From Aurifilum marmelostoma (lineage: Eukaryota > Ascomycota > Sordariomycetes > Diaporthales > Cryphonectriaceae), in the NCBI GenBank assembly GCA_027559495.1, contig JAMXSV010000008.1, positions 2,170,001 through 2,234,000 on the forward strand: a stretch of 64,000 nt of DNA. The letters run 5' to 3'. Each line of letters starts with the position of its first letter. Position 1 is the first letter of the stretch. The notes beneath the pieces were generated by a model that saw nothing but the letters and a program-made list of their open reading frames with translations, was not told the origin of the DNA and made no database searches. This document shows, piece after piece, positions 35,601 to 45,767 of this stretch. The position numbers and the translations under genes are program-made.

Positions 35601-35953
35601 GGTGGAGGGTTGGGGCTCAGGGTTGCAGATGCAGGCGCAGCATCTTGAGGAGAAGGCTGGGCTTGAGCGGCAGGAGGTTGTTCGCTCTCTTCTGGTCGCT
35701 CTTGGGCGGTGGTAGGAGGAGGAGGAGGAGGAGGAGGAGGAGGAGGAGGCAGCATGGCAGGCTCGGATGCAGCAGGTGCAGGTGTGGTGGTGGAGGCAGC
35801 CTCGGGCCTGGGCGTGTCCTCAACAGCCGGGCTGAGGGCTGCAGCTGGAGCGGGCTCGGGGGCCGTCGCGGGTGTTGAGGTTGAGATTGGAGGGTCAGCC
35901 ATGTTTGTGTCTGGCTGGCCACTGGGGCCTTCCTGATCTTCGGACGAAGTCAT
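31053..35953 (-). CDS. FHA-forkhead transcription factor, Fhl1-like, one-base frameshift
   Basis: Nuclear regulator combining a phosphothreonine-binding FHA domain and a forkhead DNA-binding domain, the architecture of yeast Fhl1, which controls ribosomal-protein genes. The first in-frame ATG is at 35953; about 1633 aa. FHA spans roughly residues 400-485 (KGISREHLKISYD, LGRNGVF), then an acidic stretch, two AT-hook-like motifs (KRGPGRPPKNG near 608, KRKVGRPRKHP near 653), and the forkhead at about 718-795 with WESSVRHNLLGSECFKKI. A Pro/Gln/Ala-rich region follows, then a helical block (about 1005-1080), a long low-complexity Ala/Pro/Thr linker and a final helical block to the end. At the G-run 33314-33320 (seven) the frame changes; eight would join GVGPP to HQHGPPRPAYP. 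No intron fits. The call as a gene is firm; the shift probably reflects homopolymer error. Confidence 0.88.
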
Positions 35954-37666
35954 TGCAGGCCATATGGGGTGACAAGTGGGATGGTCTCTGGTTGTGTCAG
36001 CGGGTGTCCTCTCTGGTCTGAAGGTGTGTGGGTGTGCCGTCTGGAGGGCTGTTGAGGGCGAGAGGGCGGCTGCATGTGTGGTCCGGGGCAGGGAGGGAGA
36101 AAGAAGTTCTGGGAGAAGAAAGTTATCGATTATCACGGCTAGACAAGACGCTCATGACGAGAGACCGGGGTTGTTTCTACCCTCTTTCCACGCCAAAGTT
36201 GCTGCTGATCCTGGCCCAGCGCCAGGCTGCCCCGCTTAAAAGTTCTTAGGGGTGCGGCCATTGGCTGGAGACAAGAGAGCGGGGAGCCCAGGAGCCACCT
36301 GCTAGCGGCCCCCCCCCCCCCTCCCCCCCCCCTAGCCTGCCATGCCTGCCCAGCAAGCCCAGGCCGTCAGTCTATGCCGCTGGGTCGACTCAACACCATC
36401 CTCCTCGTCCTCCTCGTCCTCCTCTGCCTCCATCTCTGATGATCTTGGTGCTCTCAACTGCCTCAGCGTCAAATGATTGAGAGGCTGTGCTGTGCCCATG
36501 AGTCATCATCTATCCTCTGCTTCTGGAATGTGCATGTTCTCTTGATTTTCAGGCAGATGTCGAGCTGACCCGAGTCACCTTATTCTTGATCTACATGATT
36601 CTTCTATACCATTCTCTTTATACATTTTTCATCGTGATCGAGGCGCAATCAGGGCCACTCAGACATCCATGATGAGCCTTCTCTCTTTCCAGAGACCATC
36701 CTCTTCTTTCCTATCCTTCAGGGGTCCAGACCATCCTGCCCTGGGATACGGGAAACTGAGTCCTGACTTTGGGGGCTGATGACTGTCGCCGATCGTGTCT
36801 GGTCTGGTCAGCTTGCAAGGGCGGGAGGGGCAGCATTGAGGCTGATGAGTGATCATCTCAAAAGAGGCTCGAGGAACAGTCAGCTCGGCTTGGACCGTGT
36901 GGACTGTTTTTTTTTTTTTTCTTCCCCTCTACCGAGGCAAGGCGGGAGGCAAAATTCTTTCCAATCGAATTCTGGGCTCGACCATTTTATTTATACATGC
37001 ACAGTCGCTCAGGATGACCCCAGGGTTCCATCTCATCTGGCCCGATACAGAGACCCACGAGCGTGGTGTTGTGCGAAGGATCCGGTCCGGCCAGATCCTG
37101 CATGCCCATCACACTCTATTTATACGCAACCCCTCCACACACACACACACACACAATGTCCTTTTCGCCCGCCCCGGAAGGTCTCCTGTTCGGGCCACTC
37201 TCGGTCATGGTTCTCGAGGTTTAATTCCCCATCCTTTGACTGCTTTCTTCTTTGGTTGAAGGGAGGAGGGCGGACTGCGCGGCACGTGGTTCATGACGAT
37301 GATGATCATGATCATGATGATGACGATGACAATGTCGATGGTGATGGCAGAGACATGGTGTGAGGAGGCAGGGTCAGGGTCATGATGGTCATGCAGCTGC
37401 TACTGCTATTGCTGTTACCTGGGCTAGGTCTCGGTCACCATCCATAGCGCCATCCCGCCCTTCCTTCGGCAGGCGTGTATGTGTAGTAGAGATGGAGCAG
37501 GTGGATATATCTCTCTCTGTGGAGAGTGTCACATTGCATCACGGCCAGAGGCATCTTGAATGCCATCTTGTTCACTGTCCCTTATTCTCCCTGGCAACAG
37601 TCAAGAGACCTGACTGTCAGCCCTTTCGCCCCCATCCCCGACCCTTCTGATGAACAGTCCAAGACG

Positions 37667-37714
<48 letters not shown>

Positions 37715-38315
37715 CTATATATATGATGGTTCGCCCTTTTTCCCTTCACTCTTGGCTACTTGTTCCGTTACAAAAAAAAAAAAAAAACGTCGTGTTGTGA
37801 TTGATTCATCACTAGTGAGTGGTCTCTTTTCCCTCTCATTCTGTGTCTCTCACTCACCCACTCCTCCTTGTCTGGGCCATCATTTCCTATCGTGGCCCAC
37901 TGACCTGCTAAAGATATCCATCAGCTTCACACAGGCTTTTCTTACCTCAGCACCACCCAACGAATCCTGCCCACACCACCCGGCCCCGTTCCTTGACCTT
38001 GATTTCCTGTCTCCTGATCATGTTATAACATTTCGAGCCGTTCCTCTCGACCTGAACGCCCTTCTTTTGTTTTACACTTCCTACACGTTTCTGGCTTCAT
38101 TTCACTTTCTGCCATCCATTCACCACCATTAATCATATTACTTTCATACATACAAGGTGGTGCATCCTTCTCTCCTTACCAATCCACCATTGATACGCAG
38201 ACATTCACTCCTTTGTCTGTTCCGGCTTGTAACCTTCTCTTCTCTCCCTTCTCTTCCTCCTCCTCTTTCTTTCCTCGCTTCAACAAGAGAAACAAAGTCC
38301 TCGAAATCGTCCATC
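35954..38315. other. 2.4-kb divergent promoter region with simple repeats
   Basis: Lies between the start codons of the FHA-forkhead gene and the four-helix membrane protein. It has C-rich tracts at 36310-36332, T15 near 36906, (CA)n at 37138-37155, (AT)n at 37669-37710, A16 near 37772 and a long pyrimidine-rich leader before 38316. No supported gene. Confidence 0.55.
37669..37710. repeat. (AT)n microsatellite
   Basis: About 21 AT units followed by an interrupted TATCTATATATAT stretch, in the divergent promoter region. Confidence 0.9.
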
Positions 38316-39537
38316 ATGAACCGACAGTCGGGCTCCCAGGCGCCCATACCTGTGACGCCGAGCTATAGCAGCCCCTCCCAGCAGCCTCTCCTGCAGTTCT
38401 CGGGCCCGCCGCCCAACACCCCAAAGACAAAGAGGAGGAGCAGGGACAGCCGGGCGAGCTGGCTGTTCCCGGCCCGCCAAAAGGTCAACCCGATATGGCG
38501 GCCGTCCACAGGGAGCCACACGCCCCCCACGCCGCAGTGGCCGCTGCCAAAGGTGCCCCTCGCGCCCGAGAGCCGACGCATCAGCACGAACCCGGCCTTC
38601 ACGGCGACCTACACCCAGCCCCCGCAACGCCCCCCTCCCCCCACCTCCCAGCTCCAGGTGCAGCCAGCACAGCAGAAGCAGCAGCAGTAGCAGCAGAAGC
38701 AGAAGCAGAAGCAGCAGTGGTCACAGCAGCAACAGGACCACCATGACGCTGGCGAACGAGCGCGCCGAGAGCCCTGGGCCTGGGCCCATGAACGAGAAGG
38801 CACCACCCACCACCACCACCTCCTCCTCCTCCTCCTCCTCCCCTTCCAAGAGGCCAGGGGCACACCCGCTGTCCCCTCGGTCACCCCCCAGCCCGGGCCG
38901 CCCAGGTTTCGTGCCCGGCGGTGGGTATGGCAGCGGCCACCAGCGCAACGGCAGCTTCTCGACGCGGTACATCAACATGGTGCTGAGCGTGGAGAGGATC
39001 CCCAGGTCGCACAACATCCTGTCCAACGTGTTCTCGTGGATGATCCTGGTGGCGTTCGTGGTGGCGCCGGCCAACTTCTGCAGCCCGCCCGCGTGGCTGC
39101 AGGCGGGCGACGAGCAGCTGCCGCCCATCGACTTCTACGGCGACGTGCCCTCCACGGGCCTCCTGGGCGCGTGCCTTGCGGTGCTGGGCCTGGGCGCCCT
39201 CGGCATGCTCTACCTGGCGCTCTGCTGGCGGCGCAACTACATCTGGCTGCTGAACCGCATCTACCTGCCGCTCATCCTGCACTCGCTGGCGGGCCTCATC
39301 GCCTGCCTGGTCGTCCTCAGGGTGCAGCACGACATGTGGTGGAGCATCTCGTCGTACGTCACCATCGCCGTCGAGGCCGGCACCCTGCTCTTCTCGACGG
39401 GCATGTTCTGCATCATCAACTACCTGCTCCTGGGCAAGCTGAAGAGGGAGCACCACCGCGAGACGTCGAGGAAGAACGTGGTGGACCTGGTCAAGGCGGG
39501 CAAGCAGCCTCCTTTTGCGCCCGGGAGTGTGGTTTGA
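38316..39537 (+). CDS. four-helix fungal membrane protein, probable one-base frameshift
   Basis: The sequence shows two frames: 38316-38690 (MNRQSGSQAPIPVTPSY..., low-complexity, Pro/Ser-rich) and 38743-39537 (264 aa with four hydrophobic segments). I infer one gene of about 406 aa. Removing one C from the C-runs at 38630-38642 carries the first frame into an open Ser/Arg-rich stretch (SRSRSRSSSGHSSNRTT) that runs directly into the second. Helices lie near the equivalents of 39030-39080, 39150-39220, 39250-39315 and 39350-39430. The N-terminal half is probably cytosolic and disordered; the tail is basic (KLKREHHRETSRKN). I do not recognise a named family. If the shift is real, the downstream frame could still be translated from its own ATG, which sits in a good CCACC context. 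Confidence 0.68.
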
Positions 39538-39904
39538 GATTGTTTTTGTATGTATGAATAAGGCAAGGTTTACCCGCCGTGGGGGGGGGGGGGTGGTTGG
39601 TAAAACAATAGCAAAAACAGAGGTGTTGGAGAATATTTTGTTCCTAAGTTTTTTTTTTTTTTTTTTTTTTTCTTCTTCTCTTCCTCCTCTTTGTCACATC
39701 TCTCTTTTGTTTGGCAAAGGAGGAGGAGGGTTTGATCTCAAGATACCATGGACCACATGAATGAAATGAAATAACCTTGATGACTTCCTTCTTCCACGAA
39801 AACACTTGTGTCTTATTCTTTATAGGGTAGTATAGTACTCTTATTACCGCCATGCCTTCTTTTATGTGAACTGAATCTGGTATTCCGATCCACCACCACC
39901 ACAG
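39538..39904. other. convergent 3' region with T and G homopolymers
   Basis: Between the four-helix protein and the molybdate transporter stop codons. It contains G-runs near 39580 and T23 at 39649-39671; no gene. Confidence 0.55.
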
Positions 39905-41359
39905 TCACAAACCCCCCCCCCCCCCCCCCCACCACACTACCTCGCCAGAAGCGGCTCCCTCTCGCCACCCCTCCGACCCTCCCCCCCACCGCCGATCAAG
40001 GACACGCCCGACCTCATACGCAGACCAGGTCACCATGCCCGCCAGGAACCCAACCGCATCGTTCTTGAACGCCAGGATCCCCGCCGTCGTCATCAGCATG
40101 ACCGTCCACCGCTCCATCCTCTCCTCCTCAGACAGCTCGCGCGGCCTCTTGACAGCCACCGCCTCCTCCACCTCCCCCCCACTGTTGTTGTTGTTGTTGT
40201 TATCATCCTCATCCCCGCCAGCAGCAACACTATCCTCCCAGAGATCCGAGGCCCCGTGGTTCAGCCCCTGCCCGACCTTGGCCAGCTCCAGCCCCGCGGC
40301 GATGACCATGACCCCCAGCACGGCCCTGGGGAAGGACTCGAGCAGGTCCAGCAGGGTGGTGCCGAGGAACAGGCCCAGCAGCAGCTTGGCGAAGCCCAGC
40401 ACGACGATGCTGGCCCCGCTGCGCGCGCCGAAGCGGTACTGCGCGGCCAGGCCGCCGGCGCCGTGGCAGACGGGCATGGCGCCGAACCAGCAGCCCAGCA
40501 GGTTCATGAGGGCGACGCTGAGGCCGAGCTCGGTGACGGTCGGGGTGGGGCAGCCCGGCGGGAAGGGCGGGGAGGTCATGAGCTCCGCGGCCAGGGCGGC
40601 GGCGGCTATGACGGAGTTGAGGGTCGTGAGGGGCAGCTGGGCGACGGCCATGGACCAGGCGCGGCCGTCGCCGAGGGCCGGGACGGATGCGGAGGGGTGC
40701 CAGATGCGAAAGGTCGGGAGGCGGTGGTCCTGACCTCGGCCGGTGGGGTGGCTGGTGGTGGTGGTGGTGATGGTGATGACGGCGAACACGAGGCCGACCA
40801 CAAAGACGACCAGGGCATAGGGGAACCGCCGGGGCACGCGGGCGGTAAAGACGAGCAGCAGGAACGCGGCCAGGGCCCAGAGGCGGTTGTCGAGCGGGCT
40901 GTCGGCCCAGCCCAGGCGCAGCAGCATGGCGCCGCCGCCCGAGACGACGAGCTGCAGGCCGGCGCCGAGCTGGATGCCCTTGACGACGGGGACGGGGACG
41001 ACGCGCGCCAGCCAGCGCAGCAGGCCCGTGGCGCTGAGCAGGCCGACGGCGGCGGCGACGAGGGCGCCGGCGGCGAGGACCTGGGGCTGGGGGCTGCGCG
41101 CGGCGATGGCGGCGGCGGCGATGGCCTTCATGGGCTGCACGGGCAGGGGCACGCCGAAGACGGCGCCCGTGAGGATGTTGAAGAGGCCCGAGAAGACGAG
41201 GGTGCTGGGCAGGGAGACGGAGGACTGCAGGGCCAGGGCGATCATGAGGGGGAGGAGGGTGCCGAGGTCGCCGAGGGCGCCCGAGATCTCGGAGGCGGGC
41301 GAGGCGCGGAGGGTGGCGAGGTTGTACCTGTTTAGGCGGGGGATGTCTCTGAGGCCCAT
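39905..41359 (-). CDS. molybdate transporter, MOT1 family
   Basis: Integral membrane protein of the MOT1 branch related to sulfate permeases, importing molybdate for molybdopterin enzymes. Single exon, 484 aa from the ATG at 41359 (MGLRDIPRLNRYN). The two family signatures are present: PVQPMKAIAA at 73-82 and GAMPVCHGAGGLAAQYRFG at 293-311. About ten hydrophobic segments are visible, interrupted by a polar loop at about 375-415 with six asparagines. The C-terminus is coded through a 19-base C homopolymer (39912-39930) as a Gly tail, so its exact end depends on the run length. There is no N-terminal targeting signal. Family call firm; plasma-membrane versus endomembrane location not determinable. 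Confidence 0.92.
   Translation of the reverse strand: MGLRDIPRLNRYNLATLRASPASEISGALGDLGTLLPLMIALALQSSVSLPSTLVFSGLFNILTGAVFGVPLPVQPMKAIAAAAIAARSPQPQVLAAGALVAAAVGLLSATGLLRWLARVVPVPVVKGIQLGAGLQLVVSGGGAMLLRLGWADSPLDNRLWALAAFLLLVFTARVPRRFPYALVVFVVGLVFAVITITTTTTSHPTGRGQDHRLPTFRIWHPSASVPALGDGRAWSMAVAQLPLTTLNSVIAAAALAAELMTSPPFPPGCPTPTVTELGLSVALMNLLGCWFGAMPVCHGAGGLAAQYRFGARSGASIVVLGFAKLLLGLFLGTTLLDLLESFPRAVLGVMVIAAGLELAKVGQGLNHGASDLWEDSVAAGGDEDDNNNNNNSGGEVEEAVAVKRPRELSEEERMERWTVMLMTTAGILAFKNDAVGFLAGMVTWSAYEVGRVLDRRWGGGSEGWREGAASGEVVWWGGGGGGL
39912..39930. repeat. C19 homopolymer in the 3' end of the MOT1-like gene
   Basis: Nineteen consecutive C residues on the plus strand, encoding the terminal glycines of the transporter on the minus strand; the stop codon used depends on its length. 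Confidence 0.85.
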
Positions 41360-42216
41360 ATTGAAGGCTGTAGGCTGGTGATGGAGGAGGAGGAGGAGGG
41401 GGGGGGGGATATGGTGGTGGAGGAGGTTCAAGTGATGCTAAACATGTGCAGAAATGATCATATTCTAGGCTAGAATCATAAGGTGCGAGCGAGAAAAAGA
41501 CAAGAGTTGATGTTGCTGTGGATGTAGAAGTGTGAGAAAGAAAGGAAAAAGAAAAAAGGAAAAAAAAAAAGAGAGAGAATCGTTGCCGGAATGGTCAGAC
41601 CCAACAACGTCGTCTGACGTGAAGTAGGATGCCGCGATGCCGGCGCGCCCCGTCTTGTGATCCCCCCCTCCCCCCCTCTGACGAAGCCCCCCCACCCTGG
41701 ATATCCTTGTGCAGATACAGTAGATTAGGTAAACTGAGATGGAAAATTACTGCTCATTGTTTACTACCATTTTTTATTGGTGTCAAGGCCAATTTATCTT
41801 GGTTGACGATGCTGAACATGTGGCAGGACTTTCATCTCGACTGTCAAATTCAAGAGCCCCAGACATGAAGATTTATAAAGAGATAGGTCATTTTTTTTTT
41901 TTTTTTTTTTTCATATGCGCTGACATGCTAAGGAGGTATCATAATAGTAATAAAAATAAAAATAAAAACAGAACAAAATGTGCTGCAGTATACAGGTCAT
42001 CATCGTCCAGCGGCACCACACCACACACCATAAAACGCAGCCACCCTCGCTCGACATTCCCACATCGTCCCATTATCATCACAGCCAATTAATGCCCAAC
42101 CAGCTTGTTCACCAGCAGCGTGCAACAAGCCCAGTCTCACCCTCCCTCCCTCCCTTCCCTATTTCTTTCCGAGACTTTCCTCCAGTAACACGCTACCTTC
42201 GTATCATCACCACCGC
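41360..42216. other. intergenic region upstream of the MOT1-like gene
   Basis: No gene seen. It contains a T21 tract at 41891-41911 and A-rich stretches near 41530-41575 and 41955-41970. Confidence 0.55.
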
Positions 42217-43043
42217 TTAGAACCAGCGGCGGCGGCGAGAGGTGGTGGCGGCAGTGCCATAGTCATTCTTGGCCGCCAGGCTGCTCCTGTTGGCCCGCTT
42301 CTTGTGCAGGCGCGCAGAGCAGCACGTGAAGAAGACGATGACGGCCCCGATGAGCAGGCAGATGGCGCCCGCCAGGATGGTCCACATGGCCACGCTGAAC
42401 TTTGCGTGCGAGCCCGACGTGTCGTCGTCGCTGCTGTTGACGTGGTCCTTGATGATGCCAAACAGCACAAAGTCGATGACCATGGCCACGACGGTCACGA
42501 TGAAGGCCAGCACGGCCACGATGGCCGCCAGGAACGAGCCGAAGAAGCCCGCCCCCAGGGCCAGCAGGAAGGCGATGAACGAGATGCCCGTCGCGATCGG
42601 GTGCAGGATCATGACGTGCGTCAGGCCGTTGGTGGTGTCGCGCGTGGCGTCCGAGAAGGACGTGTCCTCGATGCTGGACATGAGGTCCGCCGCGTGGTAG
42701 CCCACGTGGTGGCCGGTGCAGTAGTCATGGTTGTCACTTCTGTTTGTGGGTGCATCCGTGGTTTGTTTAGTATGACCATCATCATCATCATCTTCCCTTG
42801 CCTCTGCCTGGGCTTTCAGTATCGACTGAGAAAAGAGAAAACTTACGCAGTGTTCAGGACACAGTAACCAAACGTGCCAAAGGACACCTCCGAGTAGTGG
42901 TTGTTTGTGGCATTGCTGAGGGTGACCTTGAGCAGGCCGATGTCGTTCACAACCGGTGCCGAGATGGTTGTGATGAGGATCAGGATCGTCGCGGCGAACA
43001 GGAAAAAGGTCCCGATGTGGTGGAAGAAGCCCGTGACCGCCAT
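42217..43043 (-). CDS. SUR7/PalI family membrane protein
   Basis: Claudin-like four-span fungal membrane protein. Exons 43043-42847 and 42739-42217 with a 107-nt intron (GTAAGT...ACAG) give 239 aa. The first helix at about residues 12-32 is followed by an extracellular loop with FGTFGYC and, after the splice, YCTGHHVGYH; the G-x-C...C-x-x-x-x-x-G-Y pattern is the SUR7/PalI signature. Three more helices follow in the second exon, and the C-terminus is short and basic (HKKRANRSS, SRRRRWF). PalI/Rim9 members take part in ambient-pH signalling and SUR7 members in eisosomes; the short tail makes a canonical PalI unlikely, so the specific role stays open. Confidence 0.85.
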
Positions 43044-44279
43044 CTTGTCTATTATTTGTTTGTGTGATCTGCCTGTGAACCTAGAAGAGTAGGAGGAGGG
43101 GGAGAATGAGGGTTCTGGACCTCTTTTTGTCTTCTTTGAAACTCAATTAATTAAGAAAAAATTATCGATGGATGGATGGATGCACGACAAAACAGTTCAT
43201 CCCAAGAATAAAACCTGGGAAACATGTCCTCTTGATATATATCAGCAGATGATCCAGTGAAAAATCAAGGCCGCCAGGGGGGTGAGTGGGTAGCCCTCAC
43301 AGGTCGCTTCGTAACCATGGTTCACGGTCAGACGTCATAGTCCTTCCTGTCCACGCCCTGTGCCCCCTCCCCCCAAGCCCAGGTCAACCTGCAAGTCTTG
43401 CTCGGCGGTCACACATGCTGGAACTTGCCTGGCAGCGCCCAGCCCCTCCCCCAGGGCCGTCGTGACGTTGTATTGTAGGCCCAAATTGGACTGTCTGACA
43501 GACCCTGTTTTTGGACCCTTGCGACAAAAAGGCGTTGCGTGGGTGACGTAGTGCCTTGGCAGCCGGGCCTCCAGACTCTGCTTCTGGTTGGCCCCAGCGT
43601 CCGCCCAGGCGACTGCTGCCCTGTTTTCAAGCCCCTGGATATGACGGCACAGCGCTGACGGCCGGTCCCTTTCAGGCTGGAGCTGCCTGGCTGCTTAGCT
43701 ATCTGTCCCTCCTCCCACCACATCCTCGGCCATACTTGGTGTCGTCTAGTCATCGGTGCCCCAAGTGTCGAGGTCATGTTTAGTCCTCTCCATCACACGT
43801 GGTCCACACGGCACGAACCCACCTATTCGGCTACCGGCTGGGCTCAGTCAAACTGGATACTGAACAGAAGAACCACTTTGGTGCCATGTGTACATACTAC
43901 ATAGTATGCGTGCGTGCGTGCGTCCCGTCTGCACGCAATAGACGTTTAAAAAGTGGTCTCGACGTGGTCTGATCTGACCCTCCCGAAACAGCAGGCCCCG
44001 GGTTCCGTCACGCACCCAGCCCTTGTCGGATCCCTCTCTCTCTCTCTCTCTCGGGGTGCTTTGGTTGGTTGAGACCGGTCTGAGACGGCCATTTTACTTT
44101 TTGCCTGTGTAGGCACCAACAGATAGAACAATCGCCCACTGAAAAACTGATCTCTGAGATCAACCCACCGTAGTCGGGTTGCATGTCTCAATTGGCTATT
44201 GTGTTGCAGGACGGATGGTCAAGGTCTGAGACCTGCAAGCCGACCTCATCTCTCGCCCTCCGGGTCTTGCTGCTGTCGC
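43044..44279. other. 1.2-kb intergenic region
   Basis: Promoter of the SUR7/PalI gene and 3' flank of the next gene. It has a GCGT repeat near 43908-43924 and a CT repeat at 44034-44052. No supported gene. Confidence 0.55.
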
Positions 44280-45767
44280 TTAATGTCGAGCGTCTTCCAT
44301 GTAACTGCTGTGGGCTGCGGTGCGTCGCCGCCTGGTGTTCCCCCTCATCGGCTTGAATGATTCTAGACTGAAAGGTTTCTCCTCGACTGCGTCGGGGCTG
44401 AGAGGAATACGTTTCCACCTCACCGGCCCGCCGACAGGAATACTCTCCCGTGCCCAGTAATGCAGGCGCAAGGCAGACGGGTCTATGGATTTTCGGGTAC
44501 GGCGATTCCAGCCCGAGCCTCCAGTCGTAGTCGGTGTTTCTGTGGTGGTGCTGGGTCTAGCAGAACGGTTTGTCTGCTTTCTTTGTCTCTGACTCGTAGA
44601 CGGTGATCGCTTTACCAGTGAGCCGCCGTCCTCAGTGTCTGCCACGGTCTCCTGCGTTTTACGATGGCGCGCACGGCTCTCCCCAGAGGAGGGTTCTGGT
44701 GCAGGACCCGGCGCTACACTGCTCGACGTATTAGCGCCATGTAGAGCCTCAGCCGGCGTGCTGGTCAATAAACCCTCTGCAGCAGGCTGCTGGGCACCGG
44801 ACGTCAATCTCAATTCTGGCGACGCACCAGTGTCTACAGGATCGGGATCTTTCTTGGGCCGAGGACCAGCGCTGTCCATCCTGGCCTGTAGAGCTCGGTT
44901 CCACTCCTCGTCCCGGCGCATCTGGGCCACGTCCAGGCTTGTCCAGAGAACGAGCTCGTTCTGGGCCTCGCCCTGGTCTGCGCGGTTCTGCCTCCGCACC
45001 CTGCGCTCCATGATGTGCCAGAGCTTCCCGGCCGTCTGTGACGTCCTTATGAGTTTTGCGTCTTCCATCAGCTGGCCCCCGGTCTGCCAGTCACACAGGC
45101 CGTGCTGCGCGACGTTCGCGGGCACGACCTTCTTGAGCGCCGAGTAGACAAAGTCTTGGTCCTCGTCGAGCGTCTTGGGCCAACGGCCGTGGATCGGGTT
45201 CAGCCTGATGGCTGTCCTGTGCTCGTAATAGCTCTGGCTGGGATGTATGTACAGGGTAAAGTTCTTGATCGGGTCGTCAGAGGGCATCGACTCGGGCGAG
45301 GGAGGAGGCTCCTCCGGATCATGGCTGTGGTCAAGCGTCGAGGATTCGTGGATCTCGATAGGCGCCGCGACATCGACGGGTTCGGCGCCGGGCGCAGACT
45401 TGGCGCGGATGGTCTGGAGGGGCTCGGAGACGAATCTGAACCTGAGGGGGCTGGCCCTGACGAGATCGTTGGCCACGTCCGTCTGGCTCGGGGCGCAGAT
45501 GAAGGTGTTGTGTTCCTGTAGTAGCAGCACAAAGCATATTCCTGTCAGCCGGCCGGCAAAGCAGAAAAGGGTTTCTGTGGCGGCGGAAGGGGAAACCTTG
45601 CCACCTACAGTGAGCCTCTTGAAGACCTCGATCGAGCCATGGCGCTGCAGAGCGTGCAGAACGGCTCGGCGCTCCGACAGGGTAGCCGGCGTGGGCAGCA
45701 CCTTGACCAGCAGCGACCGCGCCCTGATGAGCTCAATCGATCGGCCGCCGAACCAGCCTGATGCCAT
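44280..45767 (-). CDS. unrecognised fungal protein with RRM-like N-terminal pattern
   Basis: Exons 45767-45609 and 45515-44280 give 464 aa. The 93-nt intron (GTAGGT...CTACAG) is a multiple of three and has no stop, so it could be misread as coding; the translated insert is hydrophobic and atypical, and removing it joins FKRLT to EHNTFICA. The resulting N-terminus alternates strand-helix-strand-strand-helix-strand (LLVKVLP, SERRAVLHALQRHG, IEVFKRL, TFICAPS, DVANDLVRAS, LRFRFVS), the order of an RNA-recognition motif. A middle block around LNPIHGRWPKTLDEDQDFVYSAL looks conserved; the C-terminal third is basic and Ser/Thr-rich. The start is basic and could be a mitochondrial presequence. I do not recognise the family; RNA binding is inference. 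Confidence 0.75.
   Translation of the reverse strand: MASGWFGGRSIELIRARSLLVKVLPTPATLSERRAVLHALQRHGSIEVFKRLTVGGKVSPSAATETLFCFAGRLTGICFVLLLQEHNTFICAPSQTDVANDLVRASPLRFRFVSEPLQTIRAKSAPGAEPVDVAAPIEIHESSTLDHSHDPEEPPPSPESMPSDDPIKNFTLYIHPSQSYYEHRTAIRLNPIHGRWPKTLDEDQDFVYSALKKVVPANVAQHGLCDWQTGGQLMEDAKLIRTSQTAGKLWHIMERRVRRQNRADQGEAQNELVLWTSLDVAQMRRDEEWNRALQARMDSAGPRPKKDPDPVDTGASPELRLTSGAQQPAAEGLLTSTPAEALHGANTSSSVAPGPAPEPSSGESRARHRKTQETVADTEDGGSLVKRSPSTSQRQRKQTNRSARPSTTTETPTTTGGSGWNRRTRKSIDPSALRLHYWARESIPVGGPVRWKRIPLSPDAVEEKPFSLESFKPMRGNTRRRRTAAHSSYMEDARH

Noticed and set aside
33047..35878. 943-codon plus-strand open frame
   Set aside because: It is the antisense shadow of the FHA-forkhead gene, whose minus-strand frame carries recognisable domains; high third-position GC keeps the opposite strand open.
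40256..41335. 359-codon plus-strand open frame rich in G, D, E, Q
   Set aside because: Shadow of the molybdate transporter gene.
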